Below are positions 8,748 through 18,186 of a DNA stretch of 64,000 nt, piece by piece (the stretch's first letter is position 1; each line of letters begins with the position of its first letter). A program made the translations under genes and the position numbers. The notes under the pieces were generated by a model. The model made no database searches. It was not told where the DNA came from and saw nothing but the letters and a program-made list of their open reading frames with translations. Source of the DNA: Pseudomonas benzenivorans (lineage in GTDB: Bacteria > Pseudomonadota > Gammaproteobacteria > Pseudomonadales > Pseudomonadaceae); NCBI RefSeq assembly GCF_024397895.1, contig NZ_CP073346.1, forward strand, positions 2,666,001 to 2,730,000, given 5' to 3'.

Positions 8748-9809
8748 ATGCATAAACCCGGATATCGCCTGGCCCTGTTCGCCACCCTGCTGGCCCTGCT
8801 GGTGGTCATGCTCGGGGCCTACACCCGGCTCAGCCACGCCGGCCTGGGCTGCCCGGACTGGCCCGGCTGCTACGGCTTCATCGGCGTGCCGATGAGCGAG
8901 CAGAGCCAGGCCCTGGCCGAGGCGCGCTTTCCCGAGGCGCCGCTGGAGGTGGCCAAGGGCTGGGCGGAAATGGTCCATCGCTACTTCGCCGGCAGCCTTG
9001 GCCTGGTGATCCTCGCCTTGGCCGTACAGGCACTGCGCCAGCGTGGTACGCCGGGGCAGCCACTCAAGCTGCCGTTGCTGCTGCTCGGGCTGGTCACGCT
9101 GCAGGCCGCGTTCGGCATGTGGACGGTAACCCTGAAACTTTGGCCGCAGGTGGTCACCGCCCACCTGCTGGGCGGCTTCGCCACCCTCAGCCTGTTGTTC
9201 CTGCTGACCCTGCGGCTGTCCGGTGCGGCCGCGCCGTTGCCCCGGCTACCCGTTGCGCTGCGCGGTCTGGCGGCCCTGGCACTGGCTCTGCTGATCGGCC
9301 AGATCGCCCTCGGCGGCTGGGTCAGCAGCAACTATGCGGCGGTCGCCTGTGTCGACCTGCCGACCTGCCACGGCCAATGGTGGCCGGCGATGGATTTCGC
9401 CAACGGCTTCCACCTGACCCAGCACATCGGCCCGAACTACCTCGGCGGCCAGCTCGACAGCGACGCGCGCACCGCCATCCACATGAGCCACCGCCTCGGC
9501 GCCCTGCTGGTCACTGGGGTGCTGCTGCTGCTGGCCTGGCGCCTGCGCGCCGCCGGCCTGCCGCGCCTGGCTGCCCTGCTGGTGCTCGCACTTGGCGTGC
9601 AGGTCGGCCTGGGCATCAGCAACGTGCTGCTGCACCTGCCACTGGCCGTCGCCGTGGCCCACAACGCCGGCGGCGCCCTGCTGCTGCTGTGCCTGGTACT
9701 GATCAATCAGCGGCTGCACCTGGCCGTCATGGCTTGGGCCGGCGCGCTTCACACGCAGCGAGACGCACAGTCGGGCAACAGCCGTCTGCACGTACTGCCA
9801 AGCGAATAA
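8748..9809 (+). CDS. ctaA: heme A synthase (COX15/CtaA)
   Basis: Oxidises the C8 methyl of heme O to the formyl group of heme A in the inner membrane. Eight predicted helices. The first periplasmic loop carries the cysteine pair Cys35-x5-Cys41 in GCPDWPGCYG, and a second pair lies in ACVDLPTCHG. Conserved heme-ligand and active-site histidines are in MVHRYFAG, TAHLLGG, HMSHRLGA and AHNAGGA. AAGGA precedes the ATG. It works directly after CtaB, encoded next. Confidence 0.96.
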   Translation: MHKPGYRLALFATLLALLVVMLGAYTRLSHAGLGCPDWPGCYGFIGVPMSEQSQALAEARFPEAPLEVAKGWAEMVHRYFAGSLGLVILALAVQALRQRGTPGQPLKLPLLLLGLVTLQAAFGMWTVTLKLWPQVVTAHLLGGFATLSLLFLLTLRLSGAAAPLPRLPVALRGLAALALALLIGQIALGGWVSSNYAAVACVDLPTCHGQWWPAMDFANGFHLTQHIGPNYLGGQLDSDARTAIHMSHRLGALLVTGVLLLLAWRLRAAGLPRLAALLVLALGVQVGLGISNVLLHLPLAVAVAHNAGGALLLLCLVLINQRLHLAVMAWAGALHTQRDAQSGNSRLHVLPSE

Positions 9810-9834
9810 CAAGAACGATCGAGGAGAAACGCCG

Positions 9835-10734
9835 ATGGCTACTCTATTGCGCAAGCAGCACGTTCACGCCGGCTGGCGCGACTATCTGGAGCTGACCAAG
9901 CCCAGGGTGGTGGTGCTGATGCTGATCACTTCGCTGGTGGGCATGTTCCTCGCCACCCGCGCCGGGGTGCCCTGGCAGGTGCTGCTGTTCGGCAACCTCG
10001 GCATCGGCCTGTGCGCCGGCGCGGCAGCGGCGGTCAACCATGTGGTGGATCGACGCATCGACTCGATCATGGCGCGCACCCACAAGCGTCCGCTGGCCGA
10101 GGGACGGGTTTCGCCGGCTGCGGCCCTGAGCTTTGCCCTGGTGCTGGCGGTCGCCGGCCTGGCCCTGCTGCTGAGCTACACCAACCAGCTGGCGGCGTGG
10201 CTGACCCTGGCTTCGCTGCTCGGTTACGCGGTGATCTACACCGGCTTCCTCAAGCGCGCCACGCCGCAGAACATCGTCATCGGCGGCCTGGCCGGCGCCG
10301 CCCCACCGCTGCTCGGCTGGGTCGCGGTGACCGGCCAGCTGTCTGCCGAACCGCTGCTGCTGGTGCTGATCATCTTCGCCTGGACCCCGCCGCACTTCTG
10401 GGCCCTGGCCATCCACCGCAAGGCGGAGTACGCCAAGGCCGACATTCCCATGCTGCCGGTGACCCATGGCGAGCACTACACCAAGGTGCACATCCTGCTC
10501 TACACCTGCGTGATGTTCGCGGTGACCCTGCTGCCCTATGCCATCCACATGAGCGGCCTGCTGTACCTGGTATGCGCCGTGGGGCTGGGCGCGCGCTTTC
10601 TGCACTGGTCCTGGGTGCTGTACCGTGACAGCAGGCCACACGCGGCGATCAACACCTTCAAGTACAGTATCTGGTACCTGTTCCTGCTGTTCATCGCCCT
10701 GCTGGTGGATCACTATCTACTGCTCAACCTGTAA
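9835..10734 (+). CDS. ctaB: protoheme IX farnesyltransferase (heme O synthase)
   Basis: Adds a farnesyl group to protoheme to make heme O, the substrate of CtaA. UbiA-superfamily membrane prenyltransferase; the Asp-rich prenyl-diphosphate motif is seen as NHVVDRRIDSIMARTHKRPL, and the conserved YTKPRV-type start is ELTKPRV. Multiple helices, 299 residues, standard size. AGGAG 9 bases before the ATG. In pseudomonads with a second copy in the cyo operon this one is often named cyoE2. Confidence 0.96.
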   Translation: MATLLRKQHVHAGWRDYLELTKPRVVVLMLITSLVGMFLATRAGVPWQVLLFGNLGIGLCAGAAAAVNHVVDRRIDSIMARTHKRPLAEGRVSPAAALSFALVLAVAGLALLLSYTNQLAAWLTLASLLGYAVIYTGFLKRATPQNIVIGGLAGAAPPLLGWVAVTGQLSAEPLLLVLIIFAWTPPHFWALAIHRKAEYAKADIPMLPVTHGEHYTKVHILLYTCVMFAVTLLPYAIHMSGLLYLVCAVGLGARFLHWSWVLYRDSRPHAAINTFKYSIWYLFLLFIALLVDHYLLLNL

Positions 10735-10745
10735 TCGTTGGTCTC

Positions 10746-11381
10746 ATGACTCGTACTCAGAAAACCGTCTTCATACTCGTCGCCGTGGTTGCACTGATCA
10801 TCGGCCTGACCGTCAACAAGGTCCTCACCGGCAAGGGCCAGGCCGACCCCACCGCCCTGCTCGACGCCGGAATCGTGCTGCTGCCGCAGAGCCGCGAACT
10901 GCCTGAGTTGAGCCTGGTCGACCAGGACGGTCAGGCGTTCGCCGTCGATCAGCTCAAGGATCAGTGGAGCCTGCTGTTTTTCGGCTACACCTTCTGTCCG
11001 GACATCTGCCCGGCCACCCTCGCCGAGCTGCGCCAGCTGCGCAGCCTGCTGCCGGAGGAGGCGCGAGACAACCTGCGCGTGGTGATGGTGAGCGTCGATC
11101 CCCATCGCGACACGCCGGAGCAGTTGAAGAAATACCTGGGCTATTTCGACGCTGACTTCACCGGCCTGACCGGCGATCCGGATGCCATCCAGAAGCTGGC
11201 CAATGCCGTGAGCGTTCCTTACATCCCGGCCGACACCCGCGAAGAGAACTACACCGTCAACCACAGCGCCAACCTGGTCATCCTCGGGCCGGACGGCACC
11301 CAGCGCGGCTTCATCCGTGCGCCGCTGAACAACCAGAAGCTCGTCGTGCAGCTGCCCGAACTGCTCAAGCCCGCCGGCTGA
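10746..11381 (+). CDS. SCO1/SenC family copper chaperone
   Basis: Delivers copper to the CuA site of subunit II and reduces its cysteines. N-terminal anchor about 8-24, then a thioredoxin-like periplasmic domain with the copper ligands Cys84-Pro-Asp-Ile-Cys88 and His173 (in TVNHSANLVIL). Also visible is the DPHRDTPEQLKKY segment typical of the family. Last gene of the cox assembly unit, 11 bases after ctaB and followed by a GC hairpin. Confidence 0.95.
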   Translation: MTRTQKTVFILVAVVALIIGLTVNKVLTGKGQADPTALLDAGIVLLPQSRELPELSLVDQDGQAFAVDQLKDQWSLLFFGYTFCPDICPATLAELRQLRSLLPEEARDNLRVVMVSVDPHRDTPEQLKKYLGYFDADFTGLTGDPDAIQKLANAVSVPYIPADTREENYTVNHSANLVILGPDGTQRGFIRAPLNNQKLVVQLPELLKPAG

Positions 11382-11407
11382 TTTCACCCCGCCTATTGGC
11401 TGAATCC

Positions 11408-11431
11408 CCCCGCCGCGCCTTGTGCGGCGGC
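11408..11431 (+). terminator. hairpin after the cox assembly genes
   Basis: Arms CCGCCGC and GCGGCGG around a 7-base loop, between sco and the convergent VOC gene. There is no strong T-run, so it is a plausible but weak or bidirectional terminator. Confidence 0.4.
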
Positions 11432-11465
11432 GGTCTTCGGCTGCGCCGTCGGCCCCTGGACGCGG

Positions 11466-11891
11466 TTACTTGGCGAACAGCTGGCCGATGTCCCTGAACG
11501 CCTTGAACTCCAGGGCATTGCCGCAGGGGTCGAGAAGGAACAGGGTGGCCTGCTCACCGACCTGGCCTTCGAAGCGCACATGGGGCTCGATGACGAAGCG
11601 TGTGCCCCTGGCTTGAAGCCGATCGGCCAGTCGCTGCCAGTCGTCCCATCCCAGCACCACGCCGAAATGCGGCACAGGTACGTCGTGGCCGTCCACCGGG
11701 TTGCTGTGGGCCGCCTCCTGATACGCCATCTTCGGCGCCTCGTGGATCACCAGCTGATGGCCGAAGAAGTCGAAGTCCACCCACTGCGCACTGCTGCGGC
11801 CTTCGGCGCAGCCGAACACCTCGCCGTAGAAATGCCGGGCGGCAGCCAGGTCGTGCACGGGAATGGCCAGGTGAAAGGGGGCGAGTGACAT
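11466..11891 (-). CDS. VOC family (glyoxalase/dioxygenase fold) protein
   Basis: 141 residues with two beta-alpha-beta-beta-beta units. Likely metal ligands His7 (FHLAIPVHD), His75 (PHFGVVL) and Glu128 (ALEFKAF) are all kept, so it is probably an active metalloenzyme. The family includes glyoxalase I, dioxygenases and fosfomycin or bleomycin resistance proteins; the substrate cannot be read from the sequence. AGGAG 8 bases upstream. It is divergent from a LysR regulator, which may control it. Confidence 0.85.
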   Translation of the reverse strand: MSLAPFHLAIPVHDLAAARHFYGEVFGCAEGRSSAQWVDFDFFGHQLVIHEAPKMAYQEAAHSNPVDGHDVPVPHFGVVLGWDDWQRLADRLQARGTRFVIEPHVRFEGQVGEQATLFLLDPCGNALEFKAFRDIGQLFAK

Positions 11892-12001
11892 GGGGAGGCT
11901 CCTTGGGGTCGATGTTCAGCCCATTCTAGTAACTAACAATTTGATTAAAAGCGAATATCCTTGCGCGTGAGCACAAACAAAATCGATCAGTCGAGGCGTC
12001 C

Positions 12002-12856
12002 ATGCTGCGCGAGCTGAAAACCTTCCTGATGGTTGCCCGCCACGGCACCTTCTCCGCCGCCGGTCTGCACCTTGGCCTGACCCAGTCGGCCGTCAGCGCG
12101 CAGATGCGCGTGCTGGAGCAGCACCTCGGCGTGCGCCTGTTCGATCGCAGCGGCCGCGCCGCCGTGCTCAACGCCGCCGGCCGGCATGCCCTGCCGCTGG
12201 CCGAGCAGATCCTCGCGCTCTATGCGCAGATGGCCGTGCCCACCGCCGTGGCCGACTGGCAGGGCGAGCTGCGCATCGGCGCCATCGCCACTGTACAGAC
12301 CGGCCTGCTACCCGAGGCCCTGCCGCGTTTTCGCACCGCCGCGCCGCGGGTCGAGCTGAAGCTGGTGCCGGGGGTGTCCCTGCACCTGCTCAGTCAGGTG
12401 GACGCAGGCGAGCTGGATTTGGCGCTGCTGATCAGGCCGCCGTTCGACCTGCCCAAGGAGCTGGTGCAGCTCAGCCTGGCCCGGGAGCCCTTCGTATTGA
12501 TCGCGCCCCAGGGGGTCGAGGGTGACGATCCGTTGCGCCTGCTCGCCGAGCAGCCCTTCGTGCGCTACGACCGCCACTCCTTCGGCGGTCGCCGGGTCAG
12601 CCAGTTCCTCCGCGAGCAGCGCCTGAGCGTGCGCGAGGCGCTGGAGCTGGATGAGCTCGAGGCCATCGTGCGGATGGTCGAATGCGGTCTGGGGGTGTCG
12701 CTGATTCCCCGCGCCGGCCTGTGGCTGCAGCGACCGACCCGGTTGCGGGTGATCGAACTGGGCCCGCTGACCTTCCACCGCGAACTGGTCGCGGTGATGC
12801 GCCGGGCGCAGCGGCAGCCGGCGCTGGAGTGTCTGCTGGACTGCCTGCGCGGTTGA
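12002..12856 (+). CDS. LysR family transcriptional regulator
   Basis: 284 residues. N-terminal winged helix (about 1-60, recognition region GTFSAAGLHLGLTQSAVSAQMRVLE, quoted in parts: AAGLHLGLTQSAVSAQ) and a periplasmic-binding-protein-like effector domain from about 88. GAGG lies 6 bases before the ATG. Divergent from the VOC gene across 110 AT-rich bases (11930-11965 in particular) where a LysR operator would be expected. Effector unknown. Confidence 0.9.
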   Translation: MLRELKTFLMVARHGTFSAAGLHLGLTQSAVSAQMRVLEQHLGVRLFDRSGRAAVLNAAGRHALPLAEQILALYAQMAVPTAVADWQGELRIGAIATVQTGLLPEALPRFRTAAPRVELKLVPGVSLHLLSQVDAGELDLALLIRPPFDLPKELVQLSLAREPFVLIAPQGVEGDDPLRLLAEQPFVRYDRHSFGGRRVSQFLREQRLSVREALELDELEAIVRMVECGLGVSLIPRAGLWLQRPTRLRVIELGPLTFHRELVAVMRRAQRQPALECLLDCLRG

Positions 12857-12860
12857 GGTG

Positions 12861-12907
12861 GTGCGCGTGGCGCACCCTACGTCCCGAGTAGGGTGCGCCA
12901 CGCGCAC
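12861..12907. repeat. 47-bp perfect inverted repeat (REP-like)
   Basis: 20-bp perfect arms (GTGCGCGTGG... and its complement ending ...CCACGCGCAC) flank the 7-base loop GTCCCGA. The core GTAGGGTGCGCC is a sequence I know from dispersed intergenic repeats of pseudomonads. It sits just after the LysR gene stop and could also stop transcription. A partial copy of the core occurs at 22746-22756. Confidence 0.7.
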
Positions 12908-12930
12908 AATTGCGCAGCGGCCGACATGAA

Positions 12931-12959
12931 AGAGCCCGCACGGGGCGGGCTCTGGGTAG
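12931..12959 (-). terminator. terminator of metQ
   Basis: Arms AGAGCCCGC (12931-12939) and GCGGGCTCT (12945-12953). Read on the minus strand the hairpin is followed by TTTCATG, a short T-run, 26 bases after the metQ stop. Confidence 0.7.
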
Positions 12960-12978
12960 CGAGGGGTGAGTGGTCGGC

Positions 12979-13749
12979 TTAGAACGCCGGCACCACGGCG
13001 CCCTGGTACTTCTCGGCGATGAAGGCCTTCACCTCGGCGCTGTTCAGCGCCTTGGCCAGCTTCTGCAGGGCGGCGTTGTCCTTGTTGTCGGCACGGGCGA
13101 CCAGGATGTTGACGTAGGGCGAGTCGCTGCCTTCGATGGCCAGGGCGTCCTGGGTCGGGTTGAGCTTGGCCTCCAGCGCGTAGTTGGTGTTGATCAGCGC
13201 CAGGTCGACCTGGTTCAGCACGCGCGGCAGGGTGGCCGCTTCCAGCTCACGTACCTTGATGCCCTTGGGGTTCTCGGCGATGTCCTTGGGCGTGGCGAGG
13301 ATGTTGCTGGCGTCCTTGAGCGTGATCACCCCGGCCTTCTGCAGCAGCAGCAGGGCGCGGCCGCCATTGGTGGCGTCGTTGGGGATCACCACCTGGGCGC
13401 CCTCGGGCAGGGCGTCGAGGCTCTTGATCTTGCTGGAGTAGGCGCCGAAGGGCTCGACGTGCACGCCGGCGACGGCGACCAGCTCGGTGCCGCGGCTCTT
13501 GTTGAACTCATCCAGGTAGGGCTGGTGCTGGAAGAAGTTGGCGTCCAGGCGCTTCTCGGCCACCTGCACGTTGGGCTGCACGTAGTCGGTGAAGACCTTG
13601 ATCTCCAGTTCCACGCCGTCCTTGGCCAGGGCCGGCTTGACGAATTCGAGGATCTCCGCGTGCGGCACCGCGGTGGCGGCGACGCTGAGGGATTCCGCCT
13701 GGGCGGTGAGGGCGGTGAGGGCGGCGAAGGCCGCGAGCAGTTTTTTCAT
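12979..13749 (-). CDS. metQ: methionine ABC transporter substrate-binding protein
   Basis: Periplasmic receptor for D/L-methionine, family NlpA/MetQ. Signal peptide MKKLLAAFAALTALTAQA, mature part from ESLSV. The expected segments FTDYVQPNVQVAEKRLDANFFQHQPYL (in parts: FTDYVQPN, NFFQHQPYL) and VHVEPFGAYSSK and PNDATNGGRALLLL are clear. Unlike E. coli MetQ there is no lipobox cysteine, so it looks soluble or anchored otherwise. Last gene of metN-metI-metQ, followed by a terminator. Confidence 0.95.
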   Translation of the reverse strand: MKKLLAAFAALTALTAQAESLSVAATAVPHAEILEFVKPALAKDGVELEIKVFTDYVQPNVQVAEKRLDANFFQHQPYLDEFNKSRGTELVAVAGVHVEPFGAYSSKIKSLDALPEGAQVVIPNDATNGGRALLLLQKAGVITLKDASNILATPKDIAENPKGIKVRELEAATLPRVLNQVDLALINTNYALEAKLNPTQDALAIEGSDSPYVNILVARADNKDNAALQKLAKALNSAEVKAFIAEKYQGAVVPAF

Positions 13750-13792
13750 GTTCGACTCCTTGTGGGTTCGGCGGTGGCGGCGGATGGCCGCG

Positions 13793-14458
13793 CTATTTTC
13801 TGGAGAAGTGCACCACCAGCTTGTCGCCGGTGCTTTGCAGGATTTGCACGAGGATCAGCAGCAGCACCACGGTGACCAGCATCACGTCCGGCTGGTAGCG
13901 CTGGTAGCCGTAGCGCACGGCGAGGTCGCCGAGGCCGCCACCGCCGATCAGGCCGCTCATGGCGGTGTAGGACACCAGGGTGATGGCAGTCACGGTGACG
14001 GCGGCGACCAGCCCCGGCAACGCCTCGGGCAGCAGGGCGTTGAGGACGATCTGGCGGGTGGTCGCGCCCATCGCCTGGGTCGCCTCGATGATGCCGCGGT
14101 CGACTTCGCGCAAAGCGGTTTCCACCAGGCGCGCGAAGAACGGCGTCGCCCCCACCACCAGCGGCGGAATGGCGCCGGCCACGCCCAGTGAAGTACCGGT
14201 GACCAGCACGGTGAGCGGGATCATCAGGATCAGCAGGATGACGAAGGGTATCGAGCGCAGCACGTTGACCAGCAGCGAGACCACGCCGTACAGCGCCTTC
14301 TGCTCGAACATCTGCCGCGGCCCGGTGAGGAACAGCAGCACGCCCAGGGGCAGGCCGAGCAGCACGGTGAACAGCAGCGAACCGCCGAGCATGCTCAGGG
14401 TATCCAGGCTGGCCTGCCAGATTTCCGGCCAGTCGACGTTGGGGAGCAGCGTATCCAT
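13793..14458 (-). CDS. metI: methionine ABC transporter permease
   Basis: Inner-membrane channel of the methionine importer; about five helices, 221 residues. The EAA-type loop that docks on MetN reads EATQAMGATTRQIVLNALLPEALPG. The ATG shares one base with the metN stop (TGATG), so translation is coupled, and the reading frame opens upstream only in a frame unrelated to metN. 43 bases separate it from metQ. Confidence 0.96.
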   Translation of the reverse strand: MDTLLPNVDWPEIWQASLDTLSMLGGSLLFTVLLGLPLGVLLFLTGPRQMFEQKALYGVVSLLVNVLRSIPFVILLILMIPLTVLVTGTSLGVAGAIPPLVVGATPFFARLVETALREVDRGIIEATQAMGATTRQIVLNALLPEALPGLVAAVTVTAITLVSYTAMSGLIGGGGLGDLAVRYGYQRYQPDVMLVTVVLLLILVQILQSTGDKLVVHFSRK

Positions 14459-15465
14459 CAGCGCAACACCTCCAGGTGCACGTCGGCGGCCTCGAAGCGC
14501 GCCAGTGCGGCGTTCAGATCGCCGCCGGTGAGGGCCAGAGTCAGTTGACCGTAGGGCGTGTCCTTGATCCGGTCGATGCGCCCGGCGAGGATGCTGTAGT
14601 CGACCCCGGTCTCCCGGGCCACGGTGCCGAGCAGTGGCGCATATGTGGCCTCGCCCTGGAAGGTCAGGCGCAGGATGCTGCCTTCGACATGGGCGAAATC
14701 GTCGTGCTGCTCGTGTTCGTCGACATGCTCGGACTCCAGCACGAAGCGCCGGGTGGTGAGGTGGCGTGGGTGCAGGAACACCTCGGCCACCGGTCCCTGC
14801 TCGACGATGACGCCGGCATCCATCACCGCCACGCGGTCGCAGACCCGGCGGATCACGTCCATCTCGTGGGTGATCAGCACGATGGTCAGGCCCAGCTCGC
14901 GGTTGATCTCGGTCAATAGCTGCAGCACCGAGGCGGTGGTCTGCGGGTCGAGGGCGCTGGTGGCCTCGTCGCACAGCAGGATCTTCGGCTCGGTGGCCAG
15001 GGCGCGGGCAATGCCGACCCGCTGCTTCTGCCCGCCGGACAGCTGCGCCGGGTACTTGTTGGCGTGCTCCTGCAGGCCGACGCGGGCCAGAAGGGCGGCG
15101 ACCCGCTGCTCGATGTCGCGGCGCGACAGTTCGCCGGCCAGCTTCAGCGGCAGGGCGACGTTGTCGGCCACGGTCTTGGAGGACAGCAGGTTGAAGTGCT
15201 GGAAGATCATCCCCACCCGCTGGCGGAAGCGCCGCAGACCGTTCGCGTCCAGGGCGGTGGCGTCGACGCCGTCGACGACGATGCGCCCCCCGGAGGGCTC
15301 CTCCAGGCGGTTGATCAGGCGCAGCAGGGTGCTCTTGCCGGCGCCGGAGTGACCGATGATGCCGAACACCTCGCCGCGGGCGATGTGCAGGTCGGTCGGC
15401 TGCAGGGCCGTAATGGCGCGTCCGGCGACGTGGTACGCCTTGTGGACAGACTGGAATTCGATCAC
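14458..15465 (-). CDS. metN: methionine ABC transporter ATP-binding protein
   Basis: Energises MetI/MetQ. Walker A GHSGAGKS (38-45), Q-loop FQHFNLLSS, signature LSGGQKQR, Walker [13 protein letters not shown] and H-loop THEMD are intact. After about residue 250 follows the C-terminal NIL domain, an ACT-like module that inhibits transport when methionine is bound; the intervening stretch [12 protein letters not shown] is His/Asp-rich. First gene of the operon. I found no MetJ-type box or SAM riboswitch in the AT-rich 200 bases upstream. Confidence 0.97.
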   Translation of the reverse strand: MIEFQSVHKAYHVAGRAITALQPTDLHIARGEVFGIIGHSGAGKSTLLRLINRLEEPSGGRIVVDGVDATALDANGLRRFRQRVGMIFQHFNLLSSKTVADNVALPLKLAGELSRRDIEQRVAALLARVGLQEHANKYPAQLSGGQKQRVGIARALATEPKILLCDEATSALDPQTTASVLQLLTEINRELGLTIVLITHEMDVIRRVCDRVAVMDAGVIVEQGPVAEVFLHPRHLTTRRFVLESEHVDEHEQHDDFAHVEGSILRLTFQGEATYAPLLGTVARETGVDYSILAGRIDRIKDTPYGQLTLALTGGDLNAALARFEAADVHLEVLR

Positions 15466-15627
15466 GCGGGAAACCTTTTGGGTTCGTCGAGCGGGCGGGT
15501 AGGCCGTAGAGGTCGGCTAGTCTACCCGCCGCTGGTTAGGTCGCAAAAATCTTTGTAGACCTATGCTTATAGCTTAATTGCATTAGTGAGCCGGACTGTC
15601 CGAAGCAGTTTAGCCAGCCCAAAGCAA

Positions 15628-15659
15628 ACGGCCGGGCGAGCCCGGCCGTGCCTACCAGG
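15628..15659 (-). terminator. terminator of the lipoprotein gene
   Basis: Perfect 9-bp arms ACGGCCGGG (15628-15636) and CCCGGCCGT (15641-15649) with a 4-base loop. On the minus strand it is followed by TTGCTTTG, a broken T-run, shortly after the stop at 15667. Confidence 0.65.
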
Positions 15660-15666
15660 CGTTCGC

Positions 15667-16515
15667 CTACTGGCGGTGGGCCGGGCTGAGCAGCAGGCGC
15701 GGCGTCTGCGCCGGCTTGATCACCTGGGTCAACTGCGGGCTGAAGCTCGGGTCCAGGCGCTTGATCCGCACGTTGAGCAGCGCGGCAACCCACTGGAAGT
15801 CCTTGGCCTGGCGCACTTCGACGCGCACCGCGCAACGGAACGCCACCACGTCTTCGGCGACCTGGTCGAGCAGGCTGCGCAGGGCTTCGTTGTCCTGCCT
15901 GTCCAGCATCGGCAGCGGCACCAGGCTGCTGGCGGCGCTGGGGTCGATCACCCTGGCCTGGGGCTGGCCCGGCGTCTTCGGGGTGTCGGGCAGTTGGCTC
16001 GCCTGGATGGCGGCGGCCTGGCTGGCGGCAGCCTGGCGCAGCTGACGGGCCTGTTCCTGGCGGGCCGCCTCGGCGCGCGCGGCGGCCTGCTCGGCCGCAC
16101 TGTGGGCGCGGTCGGCGGCATCCAGCTCGGCGTCCCGGGCGTGGGCGATGGCGCCGTCCAGGCCGGTGGTCAGGGCCGGGGCCTCGGGCATCAGGCTGCG
16201 GGCCTGGCTCAGGGCCTTGGTGGCGCGGTCCAGGTCGCCGCTCTGCAGGGCCTGCTGGCCTCGCAGCAGGTAGGCTTCGGCCAGTTGCCGCTGGTACTGT
16301 TCCAGGCGGGTATCGCCGTCGGCACGCTGCTGCAGGGCGGCGAGCTGGCGCTCGGCGGCTTCCAGCTGGCCCTCGCTCAGGCTGTGGTCGAGTTGGCGAA
16401 AGGCGCTGACCAGTTCGTCGGTGGGCGGCGCCGCGACCTGGGGCGCCTGCTGGCAGGCGGTCAACAGCAGCGCAGCCGCGATCAGGACTAGACAACGTGA
16501 GGCGAACGACTTCAT
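15667..16515 (-). CDS. putative lipoprotein next to the znu locus
   Basis: 282 residues. N-terminal signal with lipobox LLLTAC (Cys at about 21), so a lipid-anchored envelope protein. The middle (about 40-190) is Ala/Gln/Arg-rich and helical with a TPR-like look (QLAEAYLLRGQQALQSGDLD). The C-terminal part RQDNEALRSLLDQVAEDVVAF onwards is a small folded domain. No enzyme motif. Located after znuB, as a hypothetical gene is in P. aeruginosa. No clear ribosome site for the chosen ATG, so the start is less certain. Confidence 0.75.
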   Translation of the reverse strand: MKSFASRCLVLIAAALLLTACQQAPQVAAPPTDELVSAFRQLDHSLSEGQLEAAERQLAALQQRADGDTRLEQYQRQLAEAYLLRGQQALQSGDLDRATKALSQARSLMPEAPALTTGLDGAIAHARDAELDAADRAHSAAEQAAARAEAARQEQARQLRQAAASQAAAIQASQLPDTPKTPGQPQARVIDPSAASSLVPLPMLDRQDNEALRSLLDQVAEDVVAFRCAVRVEVRQAKDFQWVAALLNVRIKRLDPSFSPQLTQVIKPAQTPRLLLSPAHRQ

Positions 16516-16601
16516 GGCTGCGAGTCTCGAGTTGTGCAAAAAGTGCGCGAGTCTACACCCCCGGACCGGGCGGCACCAAACGCTGTCATGGCGGCCGCGG
16601 A

Positions 16602-17390
16602 TCAGGCCGTGCGCCGCGGCCAGGCCAGGCTCAGCAGGAACAGGCTGGCGGCGGCGACCACGATCGACGGGCCGGCCGGGGTGTCCTGGAACCAGGATAG
16701 ACTGAGCCCGCCGCAGACCGCGAGGACGCCCAGCAGGCTGGCGCCCAGGGCCATCTGCTCCGGCGTTCGCGCATGGCGCTGGGCGGCGGCGGCGGGAATG
16801 ATCAGCAGCGAGGTGATCAGCAGCACCCCGACTATCTTCATCGCCACGGCGATCACCACGGCAATCAGCAGCATCAGGCTCAGGCGGATCGCCGCCACGG
16901 GCAGGCCTTCGACCCTGGCCAGTTCCTCGTGCACGGTAATCGCCAGCAGGGGGCGCCAGAGCAGGCACAGCAACAGCAGGACCAGGGCGCTGCCGGCGAG
17001 AATCCAGGCCAGGTCGGCGGCGCCGACGGCCAGCAGGTCGCCGAAAAGGTAGCTCATCAGGTCGATGCGCACCTCGCGCATGAAGCTCAGCACCACCAGG
17101 CCGAGGGACAGGGTGCTGTGGGCGAGGATGCCCAGCAGGGTGTCGGAGGCCAGCGGCTGGCGGGTCTGCAGGGTCACCAGCAGCACCGCCAGCAGCACGC
17201 AGCCGACCGTCACCGCCAGGGTCGGGCTGACGTCCAGCATCAGTCCCAGAGCCACGCCGAGCAGCGCGGCGTGGGACAGGGTGTCGCCGAAATAGGCCAT
17301 GCGTCGCCACACCACGAAGGAGCCGAGGGGGCCGGCGACCAGGGCCAGCGCCAGGCCGGCGAGCAGGGCGTTGAGCAGAAAATCAGCCAT
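16602..17390 (-). CDS. znuB: zinc ABC transporter permease
   Basis: Inner-membrane channel of the high-affinity zinc importer ZnuABC; ABC-3 family, about eight helices, 262 residues. Family landmarks are [21 protein letters not shown] near the N-terminus and [21 protein letters not shown] choose MADFLL as the start; an ATG four codons earlier is fused to the only GGAG and cannot use it. The start overlaps the end of znuC by 8 bases. Confidence 0.95.
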   Translation of the reverse strand: MADFLLNALLAGLALALVAGPLGSFVVWRRMAYFGDTLSHAALLGVALGLMLDVSPTLAVTVGCVLLAVLLVTLQTRQPLASDTLLGILAHSTLSLGLVVLSFMREVRIDLMSYLFGDLLAVGAADLAWILAGSALVLLLLCLLWRPLLAITVHEELARVEGLPVAAIRLSLMLLIAVVIAVAMKIVGVLLITSLLIIPAAAAQRHARTPEQMALGASLLGVLAVCGGLSLSWFQDTPAGPSIVVAAASLFLLSLAWPRRTA

Positions 17391-18186
17391 GGTTGCAGCC
17401 ATCTCCGTGGACGTGCGGCTTGACCGGACCCTGGATCTTCAGGCCGTCGCGCGCCTCGACCACGGCGCCGTGCAGGTCGTGTTCGTGGTCGTGGTGGTGG
17501 TGATAGACCGCCAGGCTCTTGGCGTCCTGGCCGAACAGCTCGACGAAGGCCGGGTCGAAGCTGACCTGCTCCGGGTGGCCGGAGCAACAGACGTGGCGGT
17601 TGAGGCAGACCACCTGGTCGGTGGTGCTCATCACCAGATGCAGGTCGTGGGAGACCATCAGCACGCCGCAGCCGTGGCGGTCGCGCAGGCGGGTGATCAG
17701 GCGGTACAGCTCGGCCTGGCCGGCCACATCGACGCCCTGCACCGGCTCGTCCAGCACCAGCAGCTCCGGCTTGCGCAGCAGGGCGCGGGCCAGCAGCACG
17801 CGCTGCAACTCGCCGCCGGAGATACCCTGCAAGGGGCTGTCGATCACCTGGCCGGCGCCGACCTCGGCCAGCGCGGCCTGGGCGCTGCCGCGGTCGACCC
17901 CCGGCACCAGACGCAGGAAGCGCAGCACGCTGAGCGGCAGGGTGGCGTCGACATGCAGCTTCTGCGGCATGTAGCCGATGCGCAGTTTGGGTTTGCGCCA
18001 GACGCTGCCGCTCTCGGGCTTGAGCAGGCCGAGCACGGCGCGCACCAGGGTGGTCTTGCCGGCGCCGTTGGGGCCGATCAGGGTGACGATCTGCCCTGGT
18101 TCGACGCTTAGCTGCACGTCTTGCAGCACGGCCTGCCCGGCGAAGCTGACGCCCACGCCGTCGAGGCGGATCAAGGCCGTGCTCAT
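17383..18186 (-). CDS. znuC: zinc ABC transporter ATP-binding protein
   Basis: ATPase of the zinc importer. Walker A GPNGAGKT (38-45), signature ISGGELQR, Walker [13 protein letters not shown] and H-loop SHDLH are present. The C-terminal tail is His-rich ([12 protein letters not shown] and [11 protein letters not shown]) and may bind zinc, as in other ZnuC proteins. Start [10 protein letters not shown] overlaps the zur stop as ATGA, so zur-znuC-znuB is one unit. Confidence 0.96.
   Translation of the reverse strand: MSTALIRLDGVGVSFAGQAVLQDVQLSVEPGQIVTLIGPNGAGKTTLVRAVLGLLKPESGSVWRKPKLRIGYMPQKLHVDATLPLSVLRFLRLVPGVDRGSAQAALAEVGAGQVIDSPLQGISGGELQRVLLARALLRKPELLVLDEPVQGVDVAGQAELYRLITRLRDRHGCGVLMVSHDLHLVMSTTDQVVCLNRHVCCSGHPEQVSFDPAFVELFGQDAKSLAVYHHHHDHEHDLHGAVVEARDGLKIQGPVKPHVHGDGCNHG

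Noticed and set aside
15466..15666. SAM riboswitch or MetJ box before metN
   Set aside because: No AGACGTCT-type repeats or SAM aptamer helices seen; the region is just AT-rich.
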